A DNA stretch of 64,000 bases, from contig NZ_JAFLNF010000002.1 of the NCBI RefSeq assembly GCF_017313085.1, forward strand, positions 372,001-436,000. Reading direction: 5' to 3'. The notes under the pieces were generated by a model. It saw only the letters and a program-made list of their open reading frames with translations. It was not told the DNA's origin and searched no databases. This DNA is from Roseibium limicola (GTDB lineage Bacteria; Pseudomonadota; Alphaproteobacteria; Rhizobiales; Stappiaceae). Numbering within the stretch: the first letter of the stretch is position 1; each line of letters opens with the position of its first letter. Shown one piece after another: positions 25,786 through 34,856 of this stretch. A program made the position numbers and the translations under genes.

Positions 25786-27003
25786 CTATCGCTCTACGAG
25801 CGCCATGCGCTGATTGTACCAATTCATGAAGCTCGACGTCAGCAGGCTCAGGGACAGATAGACTGCCATCCAGATACCGATGATCTCGATTGCCTGACCG
25901 GTCTGGTTGAGCACCGTTCCCCCAACGGACACCAGGTCCGGGAAGGCGATGGCCACGGCAAGCGAAGAGTTCTTCGTCAGGTTCAGATACTGGCTGGTCA
26001 GCGGCGGAATGATCACCCGCATGGCCTGGGGAATGACAACAAGACGCAGCGTATGGCCTGGACGGATACCAAGCGCGGAGGCTGCTTCCGTTTGCCCATG
26101 GCTGACGGCCTGAATGCCCGCACGCACGATCTCGGCAATAAACGAAGCCGTATAGATCGCCAGCGCAAGAGTCAGTGCCAGAAACTCGGGAATCACGTTG
26201 AAACCGGTACCGAGCTCGAAACCACGGCTGAACACAGGCCCTGTTTCATTGAATATCGGAAGATCGAAGTGCATTGGCATGCCTGTCAGCAGATAGGCAA
26301 GCATTGGCAACCCGATCAGCAGACCAAGTGACGACCAGAAAACCGGGAACTGCCGCCCGGTTGCTTCCTGTCGCTTCCTTGCCCACCGACTAAGAACGAC
26401 CATACCGATGATCGCAGCAATAACCGCATATCCGATCGCGCCGGAACCTGGCTCGAAGACCGGTTTTGGACCGCGAAGACCGGCGATGTTCAAATGGAAG
26501 GTGTCGAACAGAAAAGACCACTTGTCCCGCTTGCCTGGCACAGCGCGCAGCACGGCGAAATACCAAAAGAAGATCTGCAGCAGCAGTGGAATGTTTCGAA
26601 CCAGCTCAATGTAGCAATAGGCGATCTTGGAGATCACCCAATTGTTGGAGAGCCGTGCAATCCCGACGACAAAACCGATGATTGTCGCAAGAAAGATACC
26701 GATGACTGCGACAAGCAGTGTGTTGAAAAAACCGACCAGCAGGGCTTGCCCGTAACTGGAGGTCTCCGAATAGTCTACCAACGCCTGAATGATACCGAAG
26801 CCGGCGGTGTTTTCCATAAATCCGAAGCCGGATGCAATGTTCTGACGTTCCAGATTGGCCATCGTATTGGAAACGATCTGCCAACCCAAGAAGACGAGAA
26901 CCAGCACCAGGAGAACCTGGTAAAACAAGCCGCGCACTTGCGGGTCATTCATGAGCGAAGCACGCGCCGGCTTGACAGCCGCATCCTGCGTTTCGCTTGA
27001 CAT
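25786..27003 (-). CDS. aapQ: General L-amino acid ABC transporter permease AapQ
   Basis: A 405-residue inner-membrane permease pairing with AapM. The N-terminus has one helix (about 27-45), then a long periplasmic part. The transport domain contains CYIELVRNIPLLLQIFFWY (about 138-156). A large insert between helices is typical of AapQ, and the coupling loop is AGIQAVSHGQTEAASALGI. AAGGG upstream of the ATG acts as ribosome-binding site. It is separated from aapJ by 255 bp containing a GC-rich hairpin, which probably lowers permease expression relative to the binding protein. Confidence 0.93.
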   Translation of the reverse strand: MSSETQDAAVKPARASLMNDPQVRGLFYQVLLVLVLVFLGWQIVSNTMANLERQNIASGFGFMENTAGFGIIQALVDYSETSSYGQALLVGFFNTLLVAVIGIFLATIIGFVVGIARLSNNWVISKIAYCYIELVRNIPLLLQIFFWYFAVLRAVPGKRDKWSFLFDTFHLNIAGLRGPKPVFEPGSGAIGYAVIAAIIGMVVLSRWARKRQEATGRQFPVFWSSLGLLIGLPMLAYLLTGMPMHFDLPIFNETGPVFSRGFELGTGFNVIPEFLALTLALAIYTASFIAEIVRAGIQAVSHGQTEAASALGIRPGHTLRLVVIPQAMRVIIPPLTSQYLNLTKNSSLAVAIAFPDLVSVGGTVLNQTGQAIEIIGIWMAVYLSLSLLTSSFMNWYNQRMALVER

Positions 27004-27195
27004 ATACCCTTACCCCAAGTTGCCCGCCGTCCTGATCAACCCCTTGATGGACATTGGCGGAAATCCACATGCAGTCCTCTCAAGTCCCGAATTGAGAAGA
27101 ATCGCAGAAGATCAAGATTTCTTTGAACGTTTTTGGTGACCTCGACAGCAGGCTTCTGGCTTGTTTACGCCGTTTTACATCTGCGCCGAATGGTA

Positions 27196-27222
27196 CTCCC
27201 GGGACCAGAAGCCCCGGGAGTC
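27196..27222 (-). terminator. Intra-operon hairpin between aapJ and aapQ
   Basis: ACTCCCGGG (27196-27204) pairs with CCCGGGAGT (27214-27222) with a 9-nt loop and no U-run. It lies 37 bp after the aapJ stop. Such hairpins after binding-protein genes usually stabilise the upstream message or attenuate read-through into the permease genes. Confidence 0.6.
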
Positions 27223-27258
27223 AAAGGTCGTCGTCTCACGACGGATCACTAAATGAAA

Positions 27259-28275
27259 TTAGCGAACCGGCGGAGCGTAGAGGAATCCGCCCTGGGACCA
27301 CAGAGCGTTTACGCCGCGTGCGATGCCGAGCGGAGTGTCCGGGCCGACGTTGGCGTCGAAGGACTCACCGTAGTTACCAACAGCCTTGACGATGCTGTAA
27401 CCGAAGTCGTTGGACAGGCCGATCGGCTCGCCGTACGCACCTTCAACGCCGAGGAGGCGTTTGATGGACGGGTTGTCGGAAGACTTCATGTCGTCGACGT
27501 TGGCCATTGTCACGCCGAGCTCTTCAGCGTTGATCATGACATTGAGGGTCCACTTGGCAATGTTGAACCATTCATCATCACCCTGACGGACGACTGGACC
27601 GAGCGGCTCCTTGGAGATGATTTCCGGCAGAACCATGTGGTCGCCTGGGTTGGTCAGTTTCAGACGCTGAGCGTAGAGACCGGACGCATCCGTGGTGTAA
27701 ACATCACAACGACCAGCGTCGTATGCCTGTACAACTTCATCAGCCTTTTCGAAGGCGACGATTTCGTACGGCATGTTGTTGGCGCGGAAGTAGTCGGCAA
27801 CGTTCAGTTCAGTGGTTGTACCGGTGTTGGTACAAACAGACGCACCGGACATTTCCAAAGCGGACGTAACGCCAAGGTCCTTGCGGACCATGAAGCCCTG
27901 GCCATCGTAGTAGTTCACGCCAGCAAAGTTCAGACCAAGCTGAGTGTCGCGTGTCATCGTCCAAGTCGTGTTACGCGACAGAACGTCGATTTCGCCAGAG
28001 CTCAGAGCGGTGAAACGCTCTTTGGCGGACAGCGGTGTGAACTTGACAGCGGAGCCGTCGCCGAACACAGCAGCAGCCATCGCCTTACAGAAATCAACGT
28101 CGATACCGGACCAAGTTCCCTCGGCGTCGGGATTCGAGAAGCCTGGCAGGCCCTGGCTCACACCACACTGGATGAAGCCTTTGGCCTTAACGTCCTCAAG
28201 GGTCGTTGCGTGAGCGGCCGTCGCGGCGACTCCCATTGCAGCGCCGAGAACAAGCGGAAGGATTTTTATAGACAT
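27259..28275 (-). CDS. aapJ: General L-amino acid binding protein AapJ
   Basis: A 338-residue periplasmic binding protein (family 3) with a signal peptide cut near AAHA-T (about 23). The mature start TLEDVKAKGFIQCGVSQGLPGFS and the ligand-binding blocks GIDVDFCKAMAAAVFGD and VLSRNTTWTMTRD identify AapJ. Two conserved cysteines may form a disulfide. It binds a broad set of L-amino acids and passes them to AapQM. It is the first gene of the aapJQMP operon, with a 285-bp upstream region shared with the divergent metC-like gene. Confidence 0.95.
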   Translation of the reverse strand: MSIKILPLVLGAAMGVAATAAHATTLEDVKAKGFIQCGVSQGLPGFSNPDAEGTWSGIDVDFCKAMAAAVFGDGSAVKFTPLSAKERFTALSSGEIDVLSRNTTWTMTRDTQLGLNFAGVNYYDGQGFMVRKDLGVTSALEMSGASVCTNTGTTTELNVADYFRANNMPYEIVAFEKADEVVQAYDAGRCDVYTTDASGLYAQRLKLTNPGDHMVLPEIISKEPLGPVVRQGDDEWFNIAKWTLNVMINAEELGVTMANVDDMKSSDNPSIKRLLGVEGAYGEPIGLSNDFGYSIVKAVGNYGESFDANVGPDTPLGIARGVNALWSQGGFLYAPPVR

Positions 28276-28560
28276 GGATATGCAGCCTTTTTTTACCCAT
28301 ACTTTTTTACTTTTTTGTCAGGCTGCGAGAGATGTTGAAAATGGCAAGAAACCTCTCACCTCTTTCAAACGATTAGCAAGTTGATACACATGTGAAACAC
28401 ATGCCCCCAACTAATCGCCCTCCGAGCATCTATCAACACGCCCAACACCTGCATTCGATGGCATTTGACGCATGTGGTCAAGAGGCAGCAGTCTCCAGAC
28501 CATTAAAAACCCCAACCCGAATCTCAGAATGGTTAGCTTCGGAATGCACAGAAGGTGAAC

Positions 28561-29760
28561 ATGACTAAAAACAAGTCCTCAGACGCTGAAAAAACAATCA
28601 CACCGGGGGCAGATACACTTCTGACGCATGGGGCCAATACCCCCAGCGATTTCTACGGATTCGTGAATCCGCCAGTGGTCCACGCCTCCACAGTGCTATT
28701 CCCCAATGTAAAATCCATGGGGGACGGTTCCCAAAAATACACGTATGGCCGCCGCGGCACCCCCACCAGCGACGCCTTGGAGAGTGCCATCTCCAAGCTT
28801 GAAGGCGCCGCAGGAACGAAGCTCGCGACATCCGGTCTGAACGCCATCGCCCTCGCCTTGCTCAGCTGCCTGAAGGCTGGCGACCATGTTCTCATTGCCG
28901 ACACCTGTTATGGTCCGACGCGAGAATTTGCTGACAATCTGCTGCCGCGCTACGGCATTTCCGTCAGCTACTTCGACCCGATGGTCGGCGCCGAGATCGC
29001 TGATCAGTTCCTCGACACCACCAAAGCTGTGTTTCTGGAATCCCCCGGCTCACTGACCATGGAGCTGATCGATCTGGACCCGGTGATAGCCGCAGCCAAA
29101 GCCAAGGGCGCCAAGGTTCTGATGGACAACACCTGGGCGACACCGCTGCACTATCAGCCGCTCAAACACGGTGTGGATTACTCCATCCATGCAGCGACCA
29201 AATACATCGTCGGCCACTCAGACGTGATGATCGGCACGGTTGCCGCCAATGCTAAAAGCTATCCGGATCTGGAAAAGACCCACGGCTGGCTCGGCCTGCA
29301 TGTCGCACCGGACGACATCTATCTGGCCCTGCGTGGTCTCAGGACACTGTCGGTGCGGCTGGAACGCCATGAACGCAATGCGCTTGCCGTCGCCCAATGG
29401 CTGCAGGAGCGCCCGCAAGTTGACGATGTGCTCTATCCCGCCCTCCCTGGCAGCAAGAGCCACAATCTTTGGAAGTCCTGCTTCACCGGCGCCAGCGGTC
29501 TCTTTACTTTCGCCTTTGGTCCGGATGTTACCAATGCGCAGAGGACACTGTTCCTCGACCGTCTGGAGCTCTTCGGACTTGGCTTCTCGTGGGGTGGCTT
29601 TGAGAGCCTGGCGATCCCGGTCAACCTCAAAGACATCCGCACAGCCTCAAACAACCATCCTCAGGGCCGCTTGATGGTGCGCCTCCACGTTGGTCTGGAA
29701 GACCCGCAGGATCTGATCGCAGATCTGCAGAACGGCTTTGCCGCGGCTTTCGAAGGCTAA
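28561..29760 (+). CDS. metC: Cystathionine beta-lyase
   Basis: A 399-residue PLP enzyme of the Cys/Met metabolism family. The PLP lysine is in SIHAATKYIVGHSD (about residue 213). YGRRGTPTSDALE (about 61-73) and the C-terminal FGLGFSWGGFESLAIP block fit MetC, which splits cystathionine into homocysteine, pyruvate and ammonia. Related cystathionine gamma-lyases differ in these regions, so the call is fairly firm but rests on pattern alone. I chose ATG 28561 (AAGG upstream) over an in-frame GTG at 28555. It is divergent from aapJ and ends in a strong terminator. Confidence 0.9.
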   Translation: MTKNKSSDAEKTITPGADTLLTHGANTPSDFYGFVNPPVVHASTVLFPNVKSMGDGSQKYTYGRRGTPTSDALESAISKLEGAAGTKLATSGLNAIALALLSCLKAGDHVLIADTCYGPTREFADNLLPRYGISVSYFDPMVGAEIADQFLDTTKAVFLESPGSLTMELIDLDPVIAAAKAKGAKVLMDNTWATPLHYQPLKHGVDYSIHAATKYIVGHSDVMIGTVAANAKSYPDLEKTHGWLGLHVAPDDIYLALRGLRTLSVRLERHERNALAVAQWLQERPQVDDVLYPALPGSKSHNLWKSCFTGASGLFTFAFGPDVTNAQRTLFLDRLELFGLGFSWGGFESLAIPVNLKDIRTASNNHPQGRLMVRLHVGLEDPQDLIADLQNGFAAAFEG

Positions 29761-29788
29761 AAGACGCGCACTGCGGAAGTTGCATGAA

Positions 29789-29821
29789 AAAAGGCCGGAT
29801 GGTCGCCCCATCCGGCCTTTT
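29789..29821. terminator. Bidirectional terminator between metC and the lipid cluster
   Basis: AAAAGGCCGGATGG (29789-29802) and its exact complement CCATCCGGCCTTTT (29808-29821) flank a 5-nt loop. With A- and T-runs on either side it can end both convergent transcripts. Confidence 0.92.
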
Positions 29822-29843
29822 GAATTGTAGCGCTCGGAGCCAA

Positions 29844-30158
29844 CTAGATTGTCGGGTCTCGTCGCTTTTCCTTGAAGATCAGCCAAAGGTTGCGGAAATA
29901 GATCACCAGTCCCAGCCCCTGCCCGAGGATGAGGATCGGCTCCTTGCGGATCAACCCGTAAACCAGAAGCATGACGCCCCCGGCAATGGAGAAGAACCAG
30001 AAGGCAATCGGCACGATCGACTTGCCGACCTTTTCCGAGGCCAACCACTGCACCACAAACCGCATCATGAACATGGCCTGGGCAAGCAAGCCGAAGATCA
30101 GCCAGAAATCGAAATTCTGGATGAAGACCGTGTAGATATAATCGATCACGAAATCCAT
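29844..30158 (-). CDS. LABN-domain small membrane protein (lipid A biosynthesis N-terminal domain)
   Basis: A 104-residue protein with three hydrophobic helices. The sequence FGLLAQAMFMMRFVVQWLASE (split by a turn), then VPIAFWFFSIAGGVMLLVYG and GQGLGLVIYFRNLWLIF, is the LABN (PF07578) pattern. These small proteins occur next to ArnC/DPM-like glycosyltransferases and ArnT-like proteins. A transport or flipping role for a lipid-linked sugar has been suggested by fold, but it is not established. It is the last gene of the four-gene minus-strand cluster, 50 bp after the GT2 gene, with a terminator just beyond. Confidence 0.88.
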   Translation of the reverse strand: MDFVIDYIYTVFIQNFDFWLIFGLLAQAMFMMRFVVQWLASEKVGKSIVPIAFWFFSIAGGVMLLVYGLIRKEPILILGQGLGLVIYFRNLWLIFKEKRRDPTI

Positions 30159-30208
30159 GGGATGTCCGTTCGTTTCCTTGCTGAGAAAGCTCTCACTTAT
30201 CGCCAGGC

Positions 30209-30964
30209 CTAGTCGGCCAGCGAAGAGACCTGTGGCAGATTCTTGCGCCGGCGCAGCAGCCACCACACCCCGATCAGATCCAGCGCACCGATCATCGCCC
30301 GGTCGAAAATACCGTATTTCGACTGACCATGACGCCGTTGGCGATCCAGAACGTCCACATGGGTGACGCCAAAGCCCTCGCGGATGACGAGTGCCGGCAA
30401 GAACCGGTGCCAGCCATCAAAATACGGAAGCTGCAGAAACACCTCCCGCTTCAACACCTTCAGTCCACATCCGCTGTCGCGGGTGTTATCCTTGAGGATG
30501 GCCCCACGCAGCTTGTTGGCAAACCGTGACGCGAGCCGCTTGGCCTGGCTGGCCTTGCGCCCAACGCGCTGCCCGGCACCGAGTGCCACCGTGGGACCAG
30601 CTGCAGCCAGCGCATCAAGCAGCTGAGGAATATAGGCCGGGTTGTTCTCGCCATCGCCGTCGATGGTTGCAACGACCGCGCCGCGTGCATTCAAGACGCC
30701 TGTGCGCACCGCACAACTTTGGCCGCAGGCCGTGGCATGACGGAACGGCCGCAGCCAGGCGTGGCTATCACGGTAGTTCTGCAGAACCCTGTCGGTTCCA
30801 TCCGATGACCCGTCGTCGATGACGATGACCTCAAAACGCCGGCCAGTCAGGGCCGTTTCTATCTCGTCCAGCAAGATAGGCAGGTTTTCCGCCTCATCCT
30901 TTGCTGGCACGACAACTGTGACCTCAAGCTCGTTCTGCACGGCCTGGGAGGGAGTATTGATCAT
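30209..30964 (-). CDS. Polyprenyl-phosphate glycosyltransferase family 2 (ArnC/DPM1-like)
   Basis: A 251-residue GT2 enzyme. The N-terminal nucleotide-sugar fold reads VTVVVPAKDEAENLP (about 15-29) and VIVIDDGSSDGT (about 46-57), with the metal-binding D-x-D-like segment ATIDGDGENNP. Unlike ArnC it has no pair of C-terminal membrane helices, only a short hydrophobic stretch near residues 230-240. It probably transfers a sugar from a nucleotide donor to undecaprenyl phosphate, making the donor for the GT39 protein of the same cluster. The ATG overlaps the stop of the PAP2 gene by 4 bp. Confidence 0.9.
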   Translation of the reverse strand: MINTPSQAVQNELEVTVVVPAKDEAENLPILLDEIETALTGRRFEVIVIDDGSSDGTDRVLQNYRDSHAWLRPFRHATACGQSCAVRTGVLNARGAVVATIDGDGENNPAYIPQLLDALAAAGPTVALGAGQRVGRKASQAKRLASRFANKLRGAILKDNTRDSGCGLKVLKREVFLQLPYFDGWHRFLPALVIREGFGVTHVDVLDRQRRHGQSKYGIFDRAMIGALDLIGVWWLLRRRKNLPQVSSLAD

Positions 30965-31860
30965 TTGAGTGTGCTTTCGTCCTGCGCCTGCAAAGCCGGC
31001 TCTGTGACCGGCTCCGAGCGATCTGCCCTCAAACCTGCCGCAGGGTTCACTGCCCTGCGTCCGCTGAATAGCGATCTCAGAGCACGAAATCCAGCCTTTG
31101 CGGAAATCTGGGATAATATCGGTTCAATGGCCCCGGCTTCTGAAAACCTGAAGCCGATCCTCCGCCGCGCCAGAAAGCGAGCGGTAAAATAGGTGAATGC
31201 GACCCCCAGCAGCATCCCTGCGACCACGTCTGAGGGGTAGTGTGCTCCAACCATGATCCGACTGAAAGCCGCCCAGAAAGCGACTGCCGCAATCAGCCAT
31301 CGCCAGGCCGGGAAGATCAGCGCAAGGGCTGCTGCAATCGCCCCGACTGTTGTCGAATGACCGGAAGGAAAGCTGGTATAGGCACCGTGGAAAATGAAAG
31401 GGTCAAAGGCGACAGGCCCGACCTCATCATAAAGTTTCGGTCTGGCGCGACCAAAACACCACTTCAGGACAATTGCCAGGATCCCGGATGCGGCCACCGT
31501 GAAGAACAGAAACCCGGCATAGGTCCAGACTGTTGCTACCACCATCCGCGAGCGAAACGACCACTTACCGACATCGCACGCCAGAAGCCCGAGACACACA
31601 AGACCACTGGTCCAGAGAATCCAGTGCGATTTGCCGACATCCGTAAAGGCGGAAAAAGTCGCGCGGTAGGCGCCCGGCAAGGTCTCCAGCCACGGGTGGA
31701 TCGGGATATCGAAGAGAACAATAGCCAACCCCACCGTCAGCAGAGCCACGGCAAAGATATCCTGCGGCCGGCGCCCCGGCAGCAACGGCTGATGTGCGCT
31801 CGGTGTTCTAAACCGGCGACCGGAGACAATCCGGCACACCTGAATGAAATTGGCCTTCAT
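30961..31860 (-). CDS. PAP2-family membrane phosphatase
   Basis: A membrane protein of about 299 residues with roughly six helices. The three PAP2 catalytic motifs are complete: K-x6-RP in KWCFGRARP, PSGHS, and SR-x5-H-x3-D in SRIMVGAHYPSD. Such enzymes remove phosphate from polyprenyl pyrophosphate, phosphatidylglycerol phosphate or lipid A (LpxE/LpxF). Within a cluster of sugar-lipid enzymes, a lipid A or undecaprenyl substrate is most likely. The start is uncertain: ATG 31860 is used here, while an in-frame TTG at 31923 directly abuts the GT39 stop. Confidence 0.87.
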   Translation of the reverse strand: MKANFIQVCRIVSGRRFRTPSAHQPLLPGRRPQDIFAVALLTVGLAIVLFDIPIHPWLETLPGAYRATFSAFTDVGKSHWILWTSGLVCLGLLACDVGKWSFRSRMVVATVWTYAGFLFFTVAASGILAIVLKWCFGRARPKLYDEVGPVAFDPFIFHGAYTSFPSGHSTTVGAIAAALALIFPAWRWLIAAVAFWAAFSRIMVGAHYPSDVVAGMLLGVAFTYFTARFLARRRIGFRFSEAGAIEPILSQISAKAGFRALRSLFSGRRAVNPAAGLRADRSEPVTEPALQAQDESTLK

Positions 31861-31923
31861 GCGTCGGCCGGCGCAGGTAAGCTTTTGCCTGAGAGAGGTC
31901 AGGGCCACTGTCCTTGCATCCAA

Positions 31924-33831
31924 TTAGTTCATGGTCGGCGTGTCTTCGACAGGCAACGCTTCGGGATCGCCAGAAACCGGTTCAGGCAGGCCGTAAAGTC
32001 CGATGTCCAGCCGATCGCCACCATTGATGTTGAGGCCCTGTACCCTGTCAAGCAACACCGGCACAAGACCGTTTTTCCCGGCTTCCTGCAGAAACCGCTC
32101 CTCAAACTGGCTTTCTACAGCAGACAGGCGGCATGCTCGCGCAGTTCCAGCTTCTCCATCGGGCCTGGTTGCTGCGAGAAAATCAGCGTTTTCCTTCGGG
32201 CCAATCAATTGTGTATCGGTCCCTTGCAGAAAAATGAAACTTGGCTCGTTGAACCCGCTGGAAGCAACCTGAGGTGAGGCACAGGAAGACGCTTCAGAGA
32301 TGGCCGTTACCAGTCTTGGTGACACCCAGATGGTCTGCAGGGCAGGCCCGACGAAGCCCCAAAAACCAATGGCGACAAGCAGCGAGGAGCCAACGGCCGC
32401 CGGGATGGCTGCCAACGGTGTATCCAGGCGAAGTTTACGCGCGGCCATCACGGCCAGAACCGCCGCCAATCCGATGATGACCACGCCGGGTGGGGACGGC
32501 CAGTCCCCCAGATAGGCCGGCCCGCCCAGAGATGCCGCCAGCAGCGCCAGCGCAGGTAGAGCCAGCAACACCATGGCAACCCACTTGAGACCACGCCCGG
32601 CAAGCGATCCGGCACGGCTTCCCGCTCCGTCGATCAGGGCCGCGGCAACCGGCACGACGAGCGCCGGCAGTAAAGGTATGGTGTAATGGGGCAGTTTGGT
32701 CGCGACCAGTTCAAACACCACCCAGGAGGGGATGAACCAGGCAACACAATACCGAACCAACGGGCTGCTTTTCTCGCGCCAGATCGTTCCGGCTGAGAGC
32801 AATGCGAAGGCAGGAAGCGGCCAGAACACCGCAAACATCACCGCCAAATGGGTGAACGGCGGAGCTCCATGGCCTTCTTGTCCCTGCCCGACCTTTCCAA
32901 GAAGGTCTTTGCCGATGGCTTCTTGAAAGAACGACCCATCGGTGGCCACCGTAATCGCGATGAACCAGGGCAGAACGATCACGGCAAGCCAGAGGACGCC
33001 AAAGAGCGGCATGGCACGCTTGAACCAGGCAGCTTTGCGGTCAAGCAACATCAACGCCAGCACCGTCAGGCCAACCACCATCGGCGCCACAGGCCCCTTG
33101 ACCAGAACACCGAGACCGAGAGCGGTCCAGAAGAGAAAAGCCAGACCAAAATAGGAACGGTTGTCAGGTTTTAGCCAGAGCCGCGCCAACGCCCCCTGCG
33201 CCAGAACAATTGCCGCAAACAGGGCTGCATCAGTCTTGGCCAACCGGGCCTCGACACCGACGATGATGGCTACAGCCACGAACAGCCCGGCCACCAGAGC
33301 AACGGACGGACTGGCAAAGGCTCGCGCAAACCAGTAGGTCAACTGAACCACCAGTAAGGCAGCAATCAAAGAAGGCAGACGGTAAACCCATATAGGGGCC
33401 GTCGCGTCATGGCCCGTCAGTTTGGCAGCAGCCACCTGTGCCCAATAGATGCCGACAGGCTTCTTGTGCCGCGCCTGATCCTGAAACCGGATATCGATAT
33501 AATCACCGCTTTCCAGCATCTGCTTGGAAGCCTGGCTGAACCTTGGCTCATCCCGATCCAACGGTGGAACAGTCCATTGGCCAGGAGCAAAGATTAGCAA
33601 CGACAGGAGCAGCAGCAACAGCGGCGCGGAAAAGTCGTGAGCGAACAGCCGCATCCACCAGGGTTTCAGTGTAGTGCTCTCGCTGGAGCCACTAAAGCCG
33701 TTTTTCGCATCCGCGTTTGCGGCCTGCTCTGCGCTGGAATGACCCATGGGCACTTTCTGAGTTTCAGCTGCAGAATCGCTCGATCGGGAAGCCCCGGCAT
33801 CGAGATCTGCTGGCGTGTCTGCGCCGGTCAC
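31924..33831 (-). CDS. ArnT-like glycosyltransferase family 39 membrane protein
   Basis: A membrane glycosyltransferase of about 635 residues with a dozen hydrophobic helices and a C-terminal periplasmic part. After a polar N-terminus of about 60 residues the first loop carries PPLDRDEPRFSQASKQMLES, whose acidic pair is the family catalytic feature, and HKKPVGIYW, the ArnT-type substrate motif. It would move a sugar from undecaprenyl phosphate onto lipid A or another envelope acceptor. GTG at 33831 has AAGGAA 8 bp upstream and is my preferred start, although the frame is open further upstream. It is the first gene of the cluster, divergent from a phosphodiesterase. Confidence 0.88.
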   Translation of the reverse strand: MTGADTPADLDAGASRSSDSAAETQKVPMGHSSAEQAANADAKNGFSGSSESTTLKPWWMRLFAHDFSAPLLLLLLSLLIFAPGQWTVPPLDRDEPRFSQASKQMLESGDYIDIRFQDQARHKKPVGIYWAQVAAAKLTGHDATAPIWVYRLPSLIAALLVVQLTYWFARAFASPSVALVAGLFVAVAIIVGVEARLAKTDAALFAAIVLAQGALARLWLKPDNRSYFGLAFLFWTALGLGVLVKGPVAPMVVGLTVLALMLLDRKAAWFKRAMPLFGVLWLAVIVLPWFIAITVATDGSFFQEAIGKDLLGKVGQGQEGHGAPPFTHLAVMFAVFWPLPAFALLSAGTIWREKSSPLVRYCVAWFIPSWVVFELVATKLPHYTIPLLPALVVPVAAALIDGAGSRAGSLAGRGLKWVAMVLLALPALALLAASLGGPAYLGDWPSPPGVVIIGLAAVLAVMAARKLRLDTPLAAIPAAVGSSLLVAIGFWGFVGPALQTIWVSPRLVTAISEASSCASPQVASSGFNEPSFIFLQGTDTQLIGPKENADFLAATRPDGEAGTARACRLSAVESQFEERFLQEAGKNGLVPVLLDRVQGLNINGGDRLDIGLYGLPEPVSGDPEALPVEDTPTMN

Positions 33832-34003
33832 TGTCTTTTTCCTTCGCCAAACGTTCACACAGCACGCGTAAACAACGTGTTTGCTGCTTCCCTCTACATG
33901 ACCAGATGGAAAAGGGAAACAGCTGCTTGCTCTCCGTTCCTGCTGGGCTATCGTCGCAAGCTCCACCCTTCCTGATCATTGATCCTTGTTTTATCCGGTT
34001 CCC

Positions 34004-34831
34004 ATGACACTTCTTGCACAAATTACGGACCTGCATCTGCGTCCGAGTGGCCTCACCTGCTACCGCGTCAGCGACACCAACATGCGCGCCGAACGTGCTG
34101 TACAGGCCCTCCTCGCACTCTCGCCTCGACCTGACGCCGTGCTCGTCAGTGGCGACCTGACCGACAAGGACGATCCGCGCGAATACGCCCAGGTCCGTCG
34201 CATCCTCGGAAAATTGCCGATGCCGGTTTACGTCATTCCCGGCAACCACGATGGATCCGACACCATGCGCCGCGAACTCGCCGAGTTTCCATGTGTTGGG
34301 GCCTCCTCAGGTTCAAAACTCTATTACACCGCCGAGATCGGCGACCTGCGTCTGATCGCCCTCGACACCCACGTTCCAGGACAGCCCCACGGTGAGCTTG
34401 GCGAGGAGCAGCTGGCCTGGCTATCAGATGAATTGAGCGCCTCTGACAAACCGACAGTGGTTGCCCTGCATCATCCGCCCATCCCCACAGGTCTCGGCCA
34501 CATGGACCGAATCGGGTTGAAGGACACCGCCGCGCTGCAGAAGGTCCTGCGGCCTCATGGCCATATCGAGCGCATTGTCTGCGGCCATGTACATCGCCCG
34601 ATCACCGCCAGTTTTGCAGGTAAGACGCTGACTATTGCTCCGAGCACCGCGCATCAGGTCGTTCTCGACCTTGACGGAAACGGTTCAGGATACTTCAACT
34701 TCGAGCCAGCCGCCTATTACCTCCATGCCTATATCGATGGCTTCGGTCTGGTGACCCACACTGCTTATGTGGAAAACTTTGAAGGGCCCTTCCCGTTTTG
34801 GGCCGACGAAGGCGTAAGCTGGCCAGGTTGA
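34004..34831 (+). CDS. CpdA-like metallophosphoesterase
   Basis: A 275-residue calcineurin-like phosphoesterase. All metal-binding motifs are present in order: D-x-H in AQITDLHL, GD in VLVSGDLTDKDD, GNHDG, and HH in VALHHPP, with GHVH in CGHVHRP. Length and spacing match class III cAMP phosphodiesterase CpdA, so hydrolysis of a cyclic nucleotide is plausible, though related phosphoesterases have other substrates. It starts at ATG 34004, 172 bp from the divergent GT39 gene. A lipoprotein gene follows 25 bp after the stop. Confidence 0.86.
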   Translation: MTLLAQITDLHLRPSGLTCYRVSDTNMRAERAVQALLALSPRPDAVLVSGDLTDKDDPREYAQVRRILGKLPMPVYVIPGNHDGSDTMRRELAEFPCVGASSGSKLYYTAEIGDLRLIALDTHVPGQPHGELGEEQLAWLSDELSASDKPTVVALHHPPIPTGLGHMDRIGLKDTAALQKVLRPHGHIERIVCGHVHRPITASFAGKTLTIAPSTAHQVVLDLDGNGSGYFNFEPAAYYLHAYIDGFGLVTHTAYVENFEGPFPFWADEGVSWPG

Positions 34832-34856
34832 GACCGGCCACTTTCAGGAACGAAGA

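Noticed and set aside
24634..26331. 565-codon plus-strand open frame across aapM and aapQ
   Set aside because: His/Gln/Asp-rich translation without any domain; the minus strand encodes clear AapM and AapQ, so this is an antisense shadow.
28276..28560. SAM riboswitch in front of metC
   Set aside because: Methionine genes in alphaproteobacteria can carry SAM-II elements, but I could not find the conserved core here.
31861..31923. TTG at 31923 as start of the PAP2 gene
   Set aside because: It abuts the previous stop codon but has no ribosome-binding site; ATG 31860 was preferred, with low certainty.
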